A stretch of DNA of 7,749 nt from an uncultured Pseudomonadota bacterium (GCA_946478635.1 CAMLCX010000216.1:1-7749), one strand, 5' to 3'. Numbered from the stretch's first letter, positions 1-6,225 are shown. Numbers and translations: made by a program. The notes: generated from the sequence alone by a model not told the origin.

Positions 1-1
1 T

Positions 2-49
2 GCCGACCCGGACGGCCTTCTTATCGATCTTTCGACGCGTCCGGCGTAG
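2..49 (+). CDS. C-terminal tail of a probable VOC (glyoxalase/dioxygenase) superfamily protein, partial
   Basis: Only the last 15 codons are in the window, reading ADPDGLLIDLSTRPA and ending at TAG (47-49). The pattern DPDG-x-x-I-D/E-L is typical of the final beta strand of vicinal-oxygen-chelate proteins such as glyoxalase I, bleomycin-resistance proteins and extradiol dioxygenases, where the acidic residue in that strand is often a metal ligand. The frame is open from the window edge. With so few residues this is a family guess, and other proteins can carry a similar string. Confidence 0.45.
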   Translation, partial: ADPDGLLIDLSTRPA

Positions 50-75
50 TTTTTTAAGCGCTGAGGAAAAGCACG

Positions 76-224
76 ATTCACCGCGGAGGCGGCGTGACGA
101 AACCGCAACCAAAGCAGAACAAGACATTTCACCGCAGAGACGCTGAGTTCGCAGAGTTCGGAATACGGAATACTTCGTGACAAAGACCCTCTTCCCTCCG
201 CGTCCTCTGCGCCTCTGCGGTGAA
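76..224. repeat. Composite intergenic repeat: leader unit plus imperfect palindrome with 9-bp period
   Basis: A leader from 76 to 127 begins ATTCACCGCGGAGG and contains CCGCAACCAAAG (103-114). A palindrome follows: its left arm starts TTCACCGCAGAG (128-139) and its right arm ends CTCTGCGGTGAA (213-224), and the two are exact complements. The left arm continues as degenerate copies of a 9-bp unit (CCGCAGAGA, CGCTGAGTT, CGCAGAGTT), partly mirrored in the right arm (CCTCCGCG, TCCTCTGCG). The leader motif recurs at 6035-6048 and 6084-6097, and on the other strand at 6814-6835, so this is a dispersed family. No protein-coding signal is visible here. Whether it is a mobile miniature element or a transcript-processing hairpin cannot be told from one window. 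Confidence 0.7.
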
Positions 225-252
225 TATCCGAAATCGGGTGAACGAAAACGGC

Positions 253-1221
253 ATGATCATGAGCCACGCCGGACGTAATCTTACTCTATTTCTAATCACG
301 GTTTTCTTGTTCGGCGTTTTGTCTTCTGCCAACGCGCAGACGCTGACCCCCATTCACATCGGTGTTTCGACCAATTCAGCAACGTGGTTTCCTTTATATG
401 TCGCCTGGAAGAAGGGGCTGTTTCGCGAGCAAGGTCTCGAGCTGCTGCCGGTTTACATGCAAGCCCGCACATCTCTGGCTGCGCTGGCGTCAAAGCAAAT
501 CGGCTACATCACGCAAACGGGTTCCTCGCTCACGGCCATCGCGCGCGGCCTGCCCGCGCGGCTCGTCATGGTTTTTACCGACAAGACGCACCATGTTTTG
601 GTGGTCAAGCCTGAAATCACTTCTCCGGCCCAGCTGCGCGGGCGCGTGATTGCGATCAGCCAACCCGGCGGCACGGTTCATCGCGAATTGCTGATGATCC
701 TGGACAAGTTCAAGATCGATCCGAACGAAGTAAAAACCGCCAGCCTCGGAGACACGAGAACCAGCCTCGCCGGCCTCAAGGCAGGTAATGTGGATGGCGC
801 CATGTTGATGACTCCCCTTGAATTGATCCTCGAGAAAGACGGCTTCAGACCGCTGGTTTATCTCAAAGACATTCTGGAATTCCCTCTGCTCGGTATTATC
901 GTCAACAATGATTTGCTGCGCGACAAACCCGATCAAGTCAAAAAAGTTCTGGCCGGCGCTCTCAAAGGAATCGCTTTTACCAAATCACGTCGGGACGAAG
1001 TGGTTCCGTTGCTGAAAGAATTCATCGGCCTGGAGAGCTTGGAGATGGCGCAAAGAGCCTATGACAGATTAAGAGATATTTGGCCCGACAACGGTATGCC
1101 AACCGAGAGGGGCCTAAAAAATGTCGCGAGCATGGCGGAGGTTCCCGCCGGCGTTCCGATGGAGAAGATCGTCGACTGGACCTTGTTAAAGGAAGTGTCG
1201 TCATCACTTAAATCGAAATGA
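253..1221 (+). CDS. ABC transporter substrate-binding protein, NMT1/SsuA/THI5-like
   Basis: A predicted exported protein of 322 residues. The N-terminus has a basic/polar stretch, a hydrophobic core (LTLFLITVFLFGVLSS) and an ANA-Q signal peptidase I-type site. The mature part opens with PIHIGVSTNSATWFPLYVAWKKGLF, the classic opening of NMT1/SsuA-type periplasmic binding proteins, in which an external cargo is recognised next to 'ar..GlF...Gl'. Later landmarks also fit: LRGRVIAISQPGG, then LAGLKAGNVDGAMLMTPLEL, where the sampled 'G.vDaa....P' pattern is expected. Family members bind sulfonates, nitrate, aromatic acids or pyrimidine precursors, and the ligand here is unknown. No permease or ATPase gene is nearby. 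ATG 253 is preferred; ATG 259 is an alternative. The longer in-frame GTG at 220 lies inside the right arm of a repeat palindrome and is unlikely. No strong Shine-Dalgarno sequence is seen. Confidence 0.88.
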   Translation: MIMSHAGRNLTLFLITVFLFGVLSSANAQTLTPIHIGVSTNSATWFPLYVAWKKGLFREQGLELLPVYMQARTSLAALASKQIGYITQTGSSLTAIARGLPARLVMVFTDKTHHVLVVKPEITSPAQLRGRVIAISQPGGTVHRELLMILDKFKIDPNEVKTASLGDTRTSLAGLKAGNVDGAMLMTPLELILEKDGFRPLVYLKDILEFPLLGIIVNNDLLRDKPDQVKKVLAGALKGIAFTKSRRDEVVPLLKEFIGLESLEMAQRAYDRLRDIWPDNGMPTERGLKNVASMAEVPAGVPMEKIVDWTLLKEVSSSLKSK

Positions 1222-1269
1222 CGGCAAGGATTAGTACCGGTTAGCCACGTATGACGGGGGGCGATTGAT

Positions 1270-1884
1270 GTGAACCCAAAGAAGATCGATGTGCCTTCTG
1301 AGCATTGGGATCGATTGTTTGCGCCGAGCGCCTGTCTGGTGACGATCACCACGATGGACAACGAGGGCCACATAAACGCGGCGTCCTTCGGCACTTGCGT
1401 GCGCGTGTGCCACGATCCGGTGTTTATCGCTTTTACCGTCGGCAGACCCAAAGACACCTGCAACAATGTTTTGGCGAATGGGGAATTCGTCGTGAACGTG
1501 CCGTCTTTCGAGAGGGAAATTCTCGAGAAAGTCCGCGTCTGCGGCTTGGAGTTTCCGCCGGGCGTCAACGAGCTGGAAAAAGCCGGGCTCACCGCGATTT
1601 CATCGAAGCTCATCAGACCGCCGCGCATCGCCGAGTATCGGAGCCATTTTGAGTGCAAGGTGGAATGGACCAAGCAGTGGCTGCATCGGGTGATGGTCGT
1701 CGGCAAAGTGGTCGCCGCATCGGTCGACGAGGGCTGCGTGGACGAGAACGGCTACGTTTTGTGGAAAAAACTCAAGCCGGCGCATTATTGCGGTCACGAA
1801 TATAAGAACGGTTTCGTCGCGGCCTATCAAAAAATGGACGTCGATATGATTTATAAAGATGCAATTGGTCCGAGGAACAAATAG
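1270..1884 (+). CDS. Flavin reductase-like (FMN-binding split-barrel) domain protein
   Basis: A cytoplasmic protein of 204 residues covering one flavin reductase-like domain (RutF/DIM6-NTAB family). The order of landmarks fits the family: CLVTITTMDNEGHINAASFGT (about residues 22-42, the 'vTt.d..G..NaasfgtC' segment), then CHDPVFIAFTVGRPKDTCNNV (dPp.v.v.v......T..ni) and GEFVVNVPS. Such proteins bind FMN and either reduce free flavin with NAD(P)H for a partner monooxygenase or act on a substrate directly; which applies here cannot be read from the sequence. The start is GTG 1270, because the ATG at 1268 is followed at once by a stop in its own frame, and a G-rich stretch (1256-1261) provides a weak ribosome-binding site about 8 nt upstream. 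It lies 48 bp after the upstream binding protein and 33 bp before the next, consistent with an operon. Several cysteines (for example the CVRVC run) are present. Confidence 0.85.
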   Translation: MNPKKIDVPSEHWDRLFAPSACLVTITTMDNEGHINAASFGTCVRVCHDPVFIAFTVGRPKDTCNNVLANGEFVVNVPSFEREILEKVRVCGLEFPPGVNELEKAGLTAISSKLIRPPRIAEYRSHFECKVEWTKQWLHRVMVVGKVVAASVDEGCVDENGYVLWKKLKPAHYCGHEYKNGFVAAYQKMDVDMIYKDAIGPRNK

Positions 1885-1917
1885 CGGTTTTGCAAAGTTG
1901 CTCAAGGAAGTGTCTTC

Positions 1918-2991
1918 ATGCATCGATCTTTTAAAATAACTTCAGGCTCATTCGCCCCCCTTGTCGTTTTTTGCATCTTCATTTCCAATCCCGTGAGTGG
2001 CGCGTCGATTTCTGAGATCACGACGAAAATAAAACCACTCAAACAACAGGAAAAAATCAATTACCTGCTCAAAGGCGCGCAGGCCGAAGGCGAACTCGTT
2101 TATTACGGCACCTTGCCGATCGATGAGTTTCTGCCGCTCGCGCGGGTCTTCAACAGCCGTTACCGTGCCATCGCCTTGCAACATTACTTTTCGCCGCGCG
2201 ACGGCATTCTTAGCCGCACCTTGACCGAGGCGCGCGCCGGCAGGCATGCGTTCGATGTGGTTCAAGTCGACTTGAGCTACGGCTATCAGCTGTTGAACGC
2301 GAATTTAGTGCATCCCTACGTGGTTGCCGAGCGAAACCGTTATTTTGACGGCACGTACGATCCGGCGGGTTACTGGCACAGCATGTATTATTTGACCACG
2401 GCGCTCATCTATAACACCAACTCGGTGAAAGCGGAGCAAGCGCCGAAAAGCTACGAGGATCTGCTCAGCGCCGCTTGGAAAGGGAAAATGCTTTTCGATC
2501 CGGAGGCGGGCTATATTCTCGCGGCGATGGAGGAGGCCTGGGGTCGGGAAAAAGCCGTTGCCTATCTAGCGCGGCTTGCCAAGCAAGAGCTGAGTTACCG
2601 GCGCGGCGGAACATTGACGACGCAAGTGGTAGCCTCGGGCGAGTACCCCATCGGCATCGCGATCAACGGCGAAACGTCGGCCGCGATCCGGGAGAAAGGC
2701 GCGCCGCTTGGTTTCAAAGTGCTGGCGCCGGCAATCGTCAAGCCTGAAGGGTATTTTGTCGCGAAGAACGCGCCGCATCCTCATGCCGCGTTGCTCTTTA
2801 CAGAGTGGGTGCTCTCGGAGGAGGCGCAGTCTTTTTTGGCCACCACCCTGGGCAAAGGGAGCGCGATGAAGGGCGTGCGCAGCAAGTTCAAAGATTTTCA
2901 GGTCAAGCCGGATTTTGTCGTGAGCCCCAAGCTCGGCGCTAGTCTGCAGAACTACATTCAAGACTTTCGCAAGATCATGGGGGCGCCGTAA
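1918..2991 (+). CDS. Extracellular solute-binding protein (iron/2-aminoethylphosphonate/putrescine-type)
   Basis: A predicted exported protein of 357 residues with a hydrophobic signal segment (FAPLVVFCIFISNPVSG) and likely cleavage near SGA. It has no convincing lipobox. The body follows the bacterial extracellular solute-binding protein fold used by AfuA/FbpA-like proteins: AEGELVYYGTLP (strand opening the first lobe), FNSRYRAIALQHY, FDVVQVDLSYGYQLL, ALIYNTNSVKAEQAPKSYEDLL (the 'i.YN.....e...P.sw.dL' hinge segment), AAWKGKMLFDPEAG, and AALLFTEWVLSEEAQSFLA near the C-terminus. Ligands in the family range from ferric iron to phosphonates and organic acids, and nothing here fixes the ligand. 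The start ATG 1918 has a strong AAGGAAG (1904-1910) 7 nt upstream. It is unrelated in subfamily to the binding protein at 253-1221, and again no permease or ATPase accompanies it. Confidence 0.9.
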   Translation: MHRSFKITSGSFAPLVVFCIFISNPVSGASISEITTKIKPLKQQEKINYLLKGAQAEGELVYYGTLPIDEFLPLARVFNSRYRAIALQHYFSPRDGILSRTLTEARAGRHAFDVVQVDLSYGYQLLNANLVHPYVVAERNRYFDGTYDPAGYWHSMYYLTTALIYNTNSVKAEQAPKSYEDLLSAAWKGKMLFDPEAGYILAAMEEAWGREKAVAYLARLAKQELSYRRGGTLTTQVVASGEYPIGIAINGETSAAIREKGAPLGFKVLAPAIVKPEGYFVAKNAPHPHAALLFTEWVLSEEAQSFLATTLGKGSAMKGVRSKFKDFQVKPDFVVSPKLGASLQNYIQDFRKIMGAP

Positions 2992-2998
2992 AAATAAT

Positions 2999-3113
2999 TG
3001 GTTCAAAATGTTCAAGCCGTTCAACCGTTTCGCTCCGTTCAAGCCCCCTCCTTTCTCCTCCCCCGCGACGCGGGGGAGGAACAGAGGTGGGGGTGGTTTG
3101 AACGACTTGAACC
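2999..3113. repeat. Palindromic intergenic repeat, copy A, with GTTCAA 9-bp periodic flank
   Basis: The core (3037-3103) runs from GTTCAA to TTGAAC and holds a near-perfect hairpin: CCTCCCCCGCG (3057-3067), one base, CGCGGGGGAGG (3069-3079). The left flank is a 9-bp periodic run of GTTCAA-like units (GTTCAAAAT, GTTCAAGCC, GTTCAACCG, a degenerate unit, GTTCAAGCC). The right flank has TTTGAACGA and CTTGAACC. The same element lies in the opposite orientation at 4435-4517. There is no T-run after the hairpin, so it is not a classical intrinsic terminator, although so strong a stem between two genes could attenuate transcription or protect an RNA end. Confidence 0.85.
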
Positions 3114-3114
3114 T

Positions 3115-3121
3115 GGAAGAG
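3115..3121 (+). promoter_or_regulatory. Ribosome-binding site that fixes the GrdE-like start
   Basis: GGAAGAG lies 3 nt before ATG 3125 when measured from its last base, and its GGA core is 7 nt away. It sits directly after the end of repeat copy A. This supports ATG 3125 over the in-frame ATG 3008, which would translate the repeat itself. Confidence 0.6.
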
Positions 3122-3124
3122 ATT

Positions 3125-4432
3125 ATGAAACTCGAACTTGCGGAATTTCCGGTCAGTAAAATTCGTCTGGGAAATCGGTTTCGCTACGACAGCGAAATTC
3201 TCGACGTCGACGAGGGCGCGTTGATCGCGCTCGTGCTGGAAGATTCGCGGATCACAGATGCGACGCTTGCGGTCGCCTCGCCGGGCGAGAAGACGCGTAT
3301 CACCGGCATTCGTGACATCGTCGAGCCGCGCTACAAAGTTTCCGGCAGCGGCCAGGTCTTTGCGGGAGTGCTTGGGGCCGTCGAGAACGTCGGCGATGGA
3401 CGAACGCATCGGCTGTCAGGCATGACCGTGGTTGCCGCCGCGGAGTACGAGGGTACGATCCGCGCGGGAACGACGGTGCAACGCGCCGCCATTCTCGACA
3501 TGTCGGGACCGGGCGCGGACATTTCGCGCTTCAGCGCGTATGTGCATCTGATCCTGAGCTTTAGAATGGTTCCCGGTCTGGGTGAACTCGATGCCCACGG
3601 GGCGATTCAAGCGGCGGAGCTCAAAGTTGCCCGGCGCCTGGCGCAGGTGACAGCAGAACTGCCGCCGGTGAAGATTACCACGTACGATCTCAGCGAAAGA
3701 AATCCCGCTCTGCCCAACGTGATGCTGATCCAGGGCTGTATCACCGATCCCCAGCACGTGCATTCCGGTGTCGGCTATTATGGTTTGTCGCTGCGCAACT
3801 CGCTGTCGACTTTCATTCATCCTAACGAGCTGTTCGATGGCGCAGTGACCGTCGACACGACGCGGTCGGGCCGAGGTTATTACCCGGCCACTTGGGATTG
3901 GCAAAATCATCCGTTGGTGTTGGAGCTGTATTCGGCCCACGGCAAAACTTTAAATTTCGGTGGAATCATCCTGCAGCGGATTCGCTTCGAAACCAGTCAC
4001 GGCAAAGAAGTCGGCGCGCAAAATGCCGCGCGCCTGGCCAAAGCCATGGGCGCCGATGGCGCGCTGGTCACCTGGATCGGCGGCGGAAATGCCTTTGTCG
4101 ACGTGATGTTTACCGTGCGCGCGTGTGAAAAAATCGGCGTCAGGACCACGCTCGTGACCTACGAAAACGGCGGCAAAGAAGGTAAAGATAGTCCGGTGCT
4201 GTTTTACCTTCCCGAAGCCGACGCGGTTGTCAGCACGGGCGCTCTGGACCGGCCCGTGGAATTGCCGCCCATGGATCGAGTGATCGGACCTTACGAGCAG
4301 ATCAAAATTTTTCCTTTTCCCGGCGCCGCGTTGATGCCGGCGCACGGCGCGTTGTCGCTCGAAGCGCGCGATGTCATCATCGGCGGAGCGGATATTTGGG
4401 GGGATAATAAATTCAGATGCGAAGAATTCTAA
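3125..4432 (+). CDS. GrdE-like glycine/sarcosine/betaine reductase component B proprotein (alpha/beta), missing the usual cleavage Cys
   Basis: A cytoplasmic protein of 435 residues, close to the length I recall for GrdE (about 430). True GrdE is a proprotein that cleaves itself at an internal Asn-Cys bond, turning Cys into a pyruvoyl group that holds the amine substrate of glycine, sarcosine or betaine reductase. Family landmarks run collinearly: MKLELAEFPV start, DIVEPRYKVSGSG (64-76), VGDGRTHRLSGM (89-100), ILDMSGPGAD, PNVMLIQGCITDP, HPNELFDGAVT, LELYSAHGKTLNFGGIILQ, MGADGALVTWIGGGNAFVD, PEADAVVSTGALDRPVELP and a final ADIWGDNKFRCEEF. In alignment with GrdE recalled from memory, the Asn-Cys after the DGAIT-type motif is replaced by D244-T245-T246. 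A pyruvoyl prosthetic group is therefore doubtful. The residues before 3125 in the longer frame are low-complexity repeat translation and are not part of the gene. The partner subunit follows at 4630. Substrate unknown. Confidence 0.88.
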   Translation: MKLELAEFPVSKIRLGNRFRYDSEILDVDEGALIALVLEDSRITDATLAVASPGEKTRITGIRDIVEPRYKVSGSGQVFAGVLGAVENVGDGRTHRLSGMTVVAAAEYEGTIRAGTTVQRAAILDMSGPGADISRFSAYVHLILSFRMVPGLGELDAHGAIQAAELKVARRLAQVTAELPPVKITTYDLSERNPALPNVMLIQGCITDPQHVHSGVGYYGLSLRNSLSTFIHPNELFDGAVTVDTTRSGRGYYPATWDWQNHPLVLELYSAHGKTLNFGGIILQRIRFETSHGKEVGAQNAARLAKAMGADGALVTWIGGGNAFVDVMFTVRACEKIGVRTTLVTYENGGKEGKDSPVLFYLPEADAVVSTGALDRPVELPPMDRVIGPYEQIKIFPFPGAALMPAHGALSLEARDVIIGGADIWGDNKFRCEEF

Positions 4433-4434
4433 GG

Positions 4435-4517
4435 GTTCAAATCGTTCAAATCGTTCAAACCCCCACCTCTGTTCCTCCCCCGCGTCCGCGGGGGAGGATG
4501 AAGGAGGGGGATTGAAC
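4435..4517. repeat. Palindromic intergenic repeat, copy B (inverted relative to copy A)
   Basis: The core at 4453-4517 runs from GTTCAA to TTGAAC around a perfect 11-bp stem, CCTCCCCCGCG (4474-4484), loop TC, CGCGGGGGAGG (4487-4497). The outer arms also pair imperfectly (ACCCCCACCTCTGTT against ATGAAGGAGGGGGAT), so the whole forms a hairpin with about 30-nt arms. The reverse complement matches copy A (3037-3103) almost base for base, including the CCTCTGTTCC side. Preceding it are 9-bp GTTCAAATC units (4435-4452). There is no downstream T-run. A related TTGAACGTT/TTGAACGCT run recurs at 4597-4614. Confidence 0.85.
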
Positions 4518-4525
4518 GGAGCGCA

Positions 4526-4588
4526 TGGTTCGACGGGCTCACCATGAGCGGCTTTATTTCTTTGCTCATCCTGAGCTAGTCGAAGAAT
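4526..4588. repeat. Second-family imperfect palindrome (GTTCGAC...GTCGAAG)
   Basis: The left arm, starting GTTCGACGGGCTCACCATG (4528-4546) and ending at about 4549, and the right arm GCTCATCCTGAGCTAGTC...GAAG (4564-4585) pair as a 22-nt imperfect inverted repeat around a short T-rich loop. Similar hairpins (cTTCGACaagCTCAggatGAGC) are, from general knowledge, frequent in the intergenic DNA of many environmental bacteria. It abuts copy B, so two unrelated palindrome families are stacked in one 197-bp gap. Confidence 0.65.
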
Positions 4589-4629
4589 CCAACGGCTTGA
4601 ACGTTTTGAACGCTTAAGGAGTTAAATTC

Positions 4630-5970
4630 ATGATCAAGATCGTTCATATCGTCAATCAGTTCTTTGCCGGTCTCGGCGGCGAAGAAAAAGCGGGTCTGCC
4701 GGTGGGCGTTATCGAAGGAAGCGCCGGCGCGGCGCGGGCCTTGGAGCTGAAGCTCGGCGCCGACGCCAGGATCGTTTGCACGATCTACGTCGGCGACAAT
4801 TATTTTCACGAGCACAAAGATGAAGCCGTCAAAGCGATTCTGGATGCGGTGCGCGCCGCGGCGCCGCAAGTGCTGGTTGCCGGACCGGCTTTTAATTCCG
4901 GGCGCTACGGCATGACTTGCGTCGAGGTTTGCAACGCTGTTGCGAATGACTTGGCGATTTCCTGCGTGACCGCGATGCATGATGAGAACCCGGGCGTGGG
5001 CGCCTATCGTGAACTTGCCAATGCGCGTATCTACTGTTTGCCCACCGCTGAATCGACGGCCGGAATGACCGATGCCATGAACCGCATGGCCAGTCTCGCG
5101 ATTCGTCTCGCAGCCGGAAAGGAAATAGGCCCGGCGGCGAAGGAGGGCTACATCAGCCGCGGCATCCGCCGCATTGAAAAAACCGAGAATCGCGGCGCGG
5201 CGCGCGCGGTGGAAATGCTGCTCAAGAAAATTAATGACCAGCCCTTCGCAAGTGAATTACCGATGGAGCTCTGGGACGATGCGGCGCCGGCGGCGCCGCT
5301 CGTGCGCGTGAACGAGCGCAATCTTGCCGTCGTGACCACCAGCGGCGTGGTGCCGTGGGGCAACCCGGACAAGTTCAAGACCTACCGCAACACCTATTGG
5401 CGGAAGTACAACATCGCCGAGCTCAAGGAGCTCGAACCGGGAAAATGGGAGGCGGTTCACGGCGGCTATAACGTCGCCTATATGAATCAGAATCCGCATT
5501 ACGGCGTGCCGCTCGACGCCTTGCGCGCCCTCGAAGCGGACGGCGCGATCGGCGCGGGGAAACTTTATCCGGCCTACTACGTCATTCCGGGAAACCAGGG
5601 CTCGCCGACGGTGATGCGCCGCATGGGCCAGGAAATCGCCGCGGATTTGAAAAGGGATGGCGTGGAGGGCGTGCTGTTTGTCGCCACGTGAGGAACCTGC
5701 AGTCGCAGCGGCGCTGTGATTAGCAAAGAACTCGAAAAAGCCGGCTTGCCGGTGGCGCTTATCAGCGCGATGTTTCCGGTGGCGCAGCAGGTGCGCGCGA
5801 ACCGAATCGTGAAAGGCGTCAGTATCCCGCACCCCTGCGGCGATCCGAACTTGTCCAAAGAGCTCGATGCGCGCCTGCGCCGGGAAATCATTCAGACCGC
5901 GCTGCGCGCCCTCGAAACCGAGGTCACAGGGCCAACGGTGTTTTCTCCGCCGGTGGCGATGGGCGGGTAG
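4630..5970 (+). CDS. grdB: GrdB-like selenoprotein, glycine/sarcosine/betaine reductase component B gamma subunit (TGA at 5689 read as Sec)
   Basis: Read through the in-frame TGA at 5689-5691, this is a 446-residue protein (GrdB is about 430-440). In the known complex GrdB carries the selenocysteine that attacks the substrate held by component B and passes the carboxymethyl group to selenoprotein GrdA. Visible landmarks are VNQFFAGLGGEEKA (8-21), AGPAFNSGRYG (84-94), a DENPGVGAYRE region, INDQPFASELP, VVTTSGVVPWGNPD (234-247), HGGYN, GVPLDALRALE, MGQEIAADLKRDGVEGVLFVAT, then U354-G-T-C357-S-R-S360-G-A, AGLPVALISAMFPVAQQVRANRIV and SIPHPCGDP. The usual motif is U-x-x-C-x-x-C, and here the last Cys is Ser. 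The frame after the TGA is open and family-like to TAG 5968, which argues against a nonsense mutation. Start ATG 4630 has AAGGAG (4616-4621) 8 nt upstream. It follows its GrdE-like partner. Substrate and Sec machinery are not shown by the window. Confidence 0.9.
5698..5725 (+). promoter_or_regulatory. Predicted bacterial SECIS hairpin for Sec insertion at TGA 5689
   Basis: AGTCGCAGC (5701-5709) pairs with GCTGTGATT (5713-5721) in a continuous 9-bp stem including two G-T wobbles, closed by the loop GGC (5710-5712). Skipping one bulged A (5722), TGC (5698-5700) also pairs with GCA (5723-5725). The loop starts 18 nt after the TGA, inside the 16-37 nt window known for bacterial SECIS elements, and has G at its first two positions as the SelB-binding rule requires. 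The stem lies inside the coding sequence, as bacterial SECIS elements do. Folding was done by eye. Confidence 0.7.
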
Positions 5971-6034
5971 AACCCGTCCCAGTTATTTTCATCCTCGGTT
6001 TTGCAACAAATCAACGTTAGTTCCCAACGCGGCA

Positions 6035-6200
6035 GAGCCGCAACTAAAAAAAGAAGGATTCACCACGAAGGCCTGGCACCGGCGAGCCACAACCAAAAAA
6101 GTAGAGACGAAAATTTCAACACGAAGGTCGCGAAGTTCACGAAGTTCAGAAGAAAAAAGTATTAATTTTTAGAGTCTTCGTGGTCTTCATGCGCTTCGTA
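6035..6200. repeat. Composite intergenic repeat: two tandem leader units plus CGAAG palindrome
   Basis: Two leader units 49 bp apart start GAGCCGCAACTAAA (6035-6048) and GAGCCACAACCAAA (6084-6097), with ATTCACCACGAAGG (6059-6072) between them. A palindrome follows: a left arm of 9-bp units (CACGAAGGT, CGCGAAGTT, CACGAAGTT, about 6119-6146) and a right arm with CTTCGTGG and CTTCGTA (6177-6200), around an A/T-rich centre (AAAAAAGTATTAATTTTT, 6153-6170). The architecture of leader, TTCACC-like start and 9-bp periodic arms is the same as at 76-224, but with CGAAG in place of GCAGAG. The stretch 5971-6034 shows nothing recognisable. Confidence 0.7.
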
Positions 6201-6225
6201 TGCAGCCTATACAGTTGCTTGTCTA

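Noticed and set aside
41..56. Intrinsic terminator at the T-run (51-56)
   Set aside because: The T-run follows a stop codon, but no stable hairpin with a usable loop lies before it.
490..936. 148-residue minus-strand ORF
   Set aside because: Antisense shadow of the NMT1-type binding protein; no recognisable domain and typical of high-GC third-position bias.
3000..3045. CRISPR array or phage-type direct repeats
   Set aside because: The repeating unit is only about 9 bp, degenerate and without spacers, and belongs to a palindromic element.
4474..4497. Rho-independent terminator after the GrdE-like gene
   Set aside because: The stem is very strong but no T-run follows, and the same element in the opposite orientation lies upstream of the gene, so it is better described as a repeat.
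5689..5691. TGA as the natural stop of the GrdB-like gene or as a nonsense mutation
   Set aside because: The downstream frame is open for 92 codons, carries the family's Sec-adjacent GTC motif and C-terminal landmarks, and a SECIS-like hairpin follows at the correct distance.
5716..5970. Separate 84-residue gene starting at GTG 5716
   Set aside because: It is the C-terminal part of the selenoprotein; the supposed start lies inside the SECIS stem and has no ribosome-binding site.
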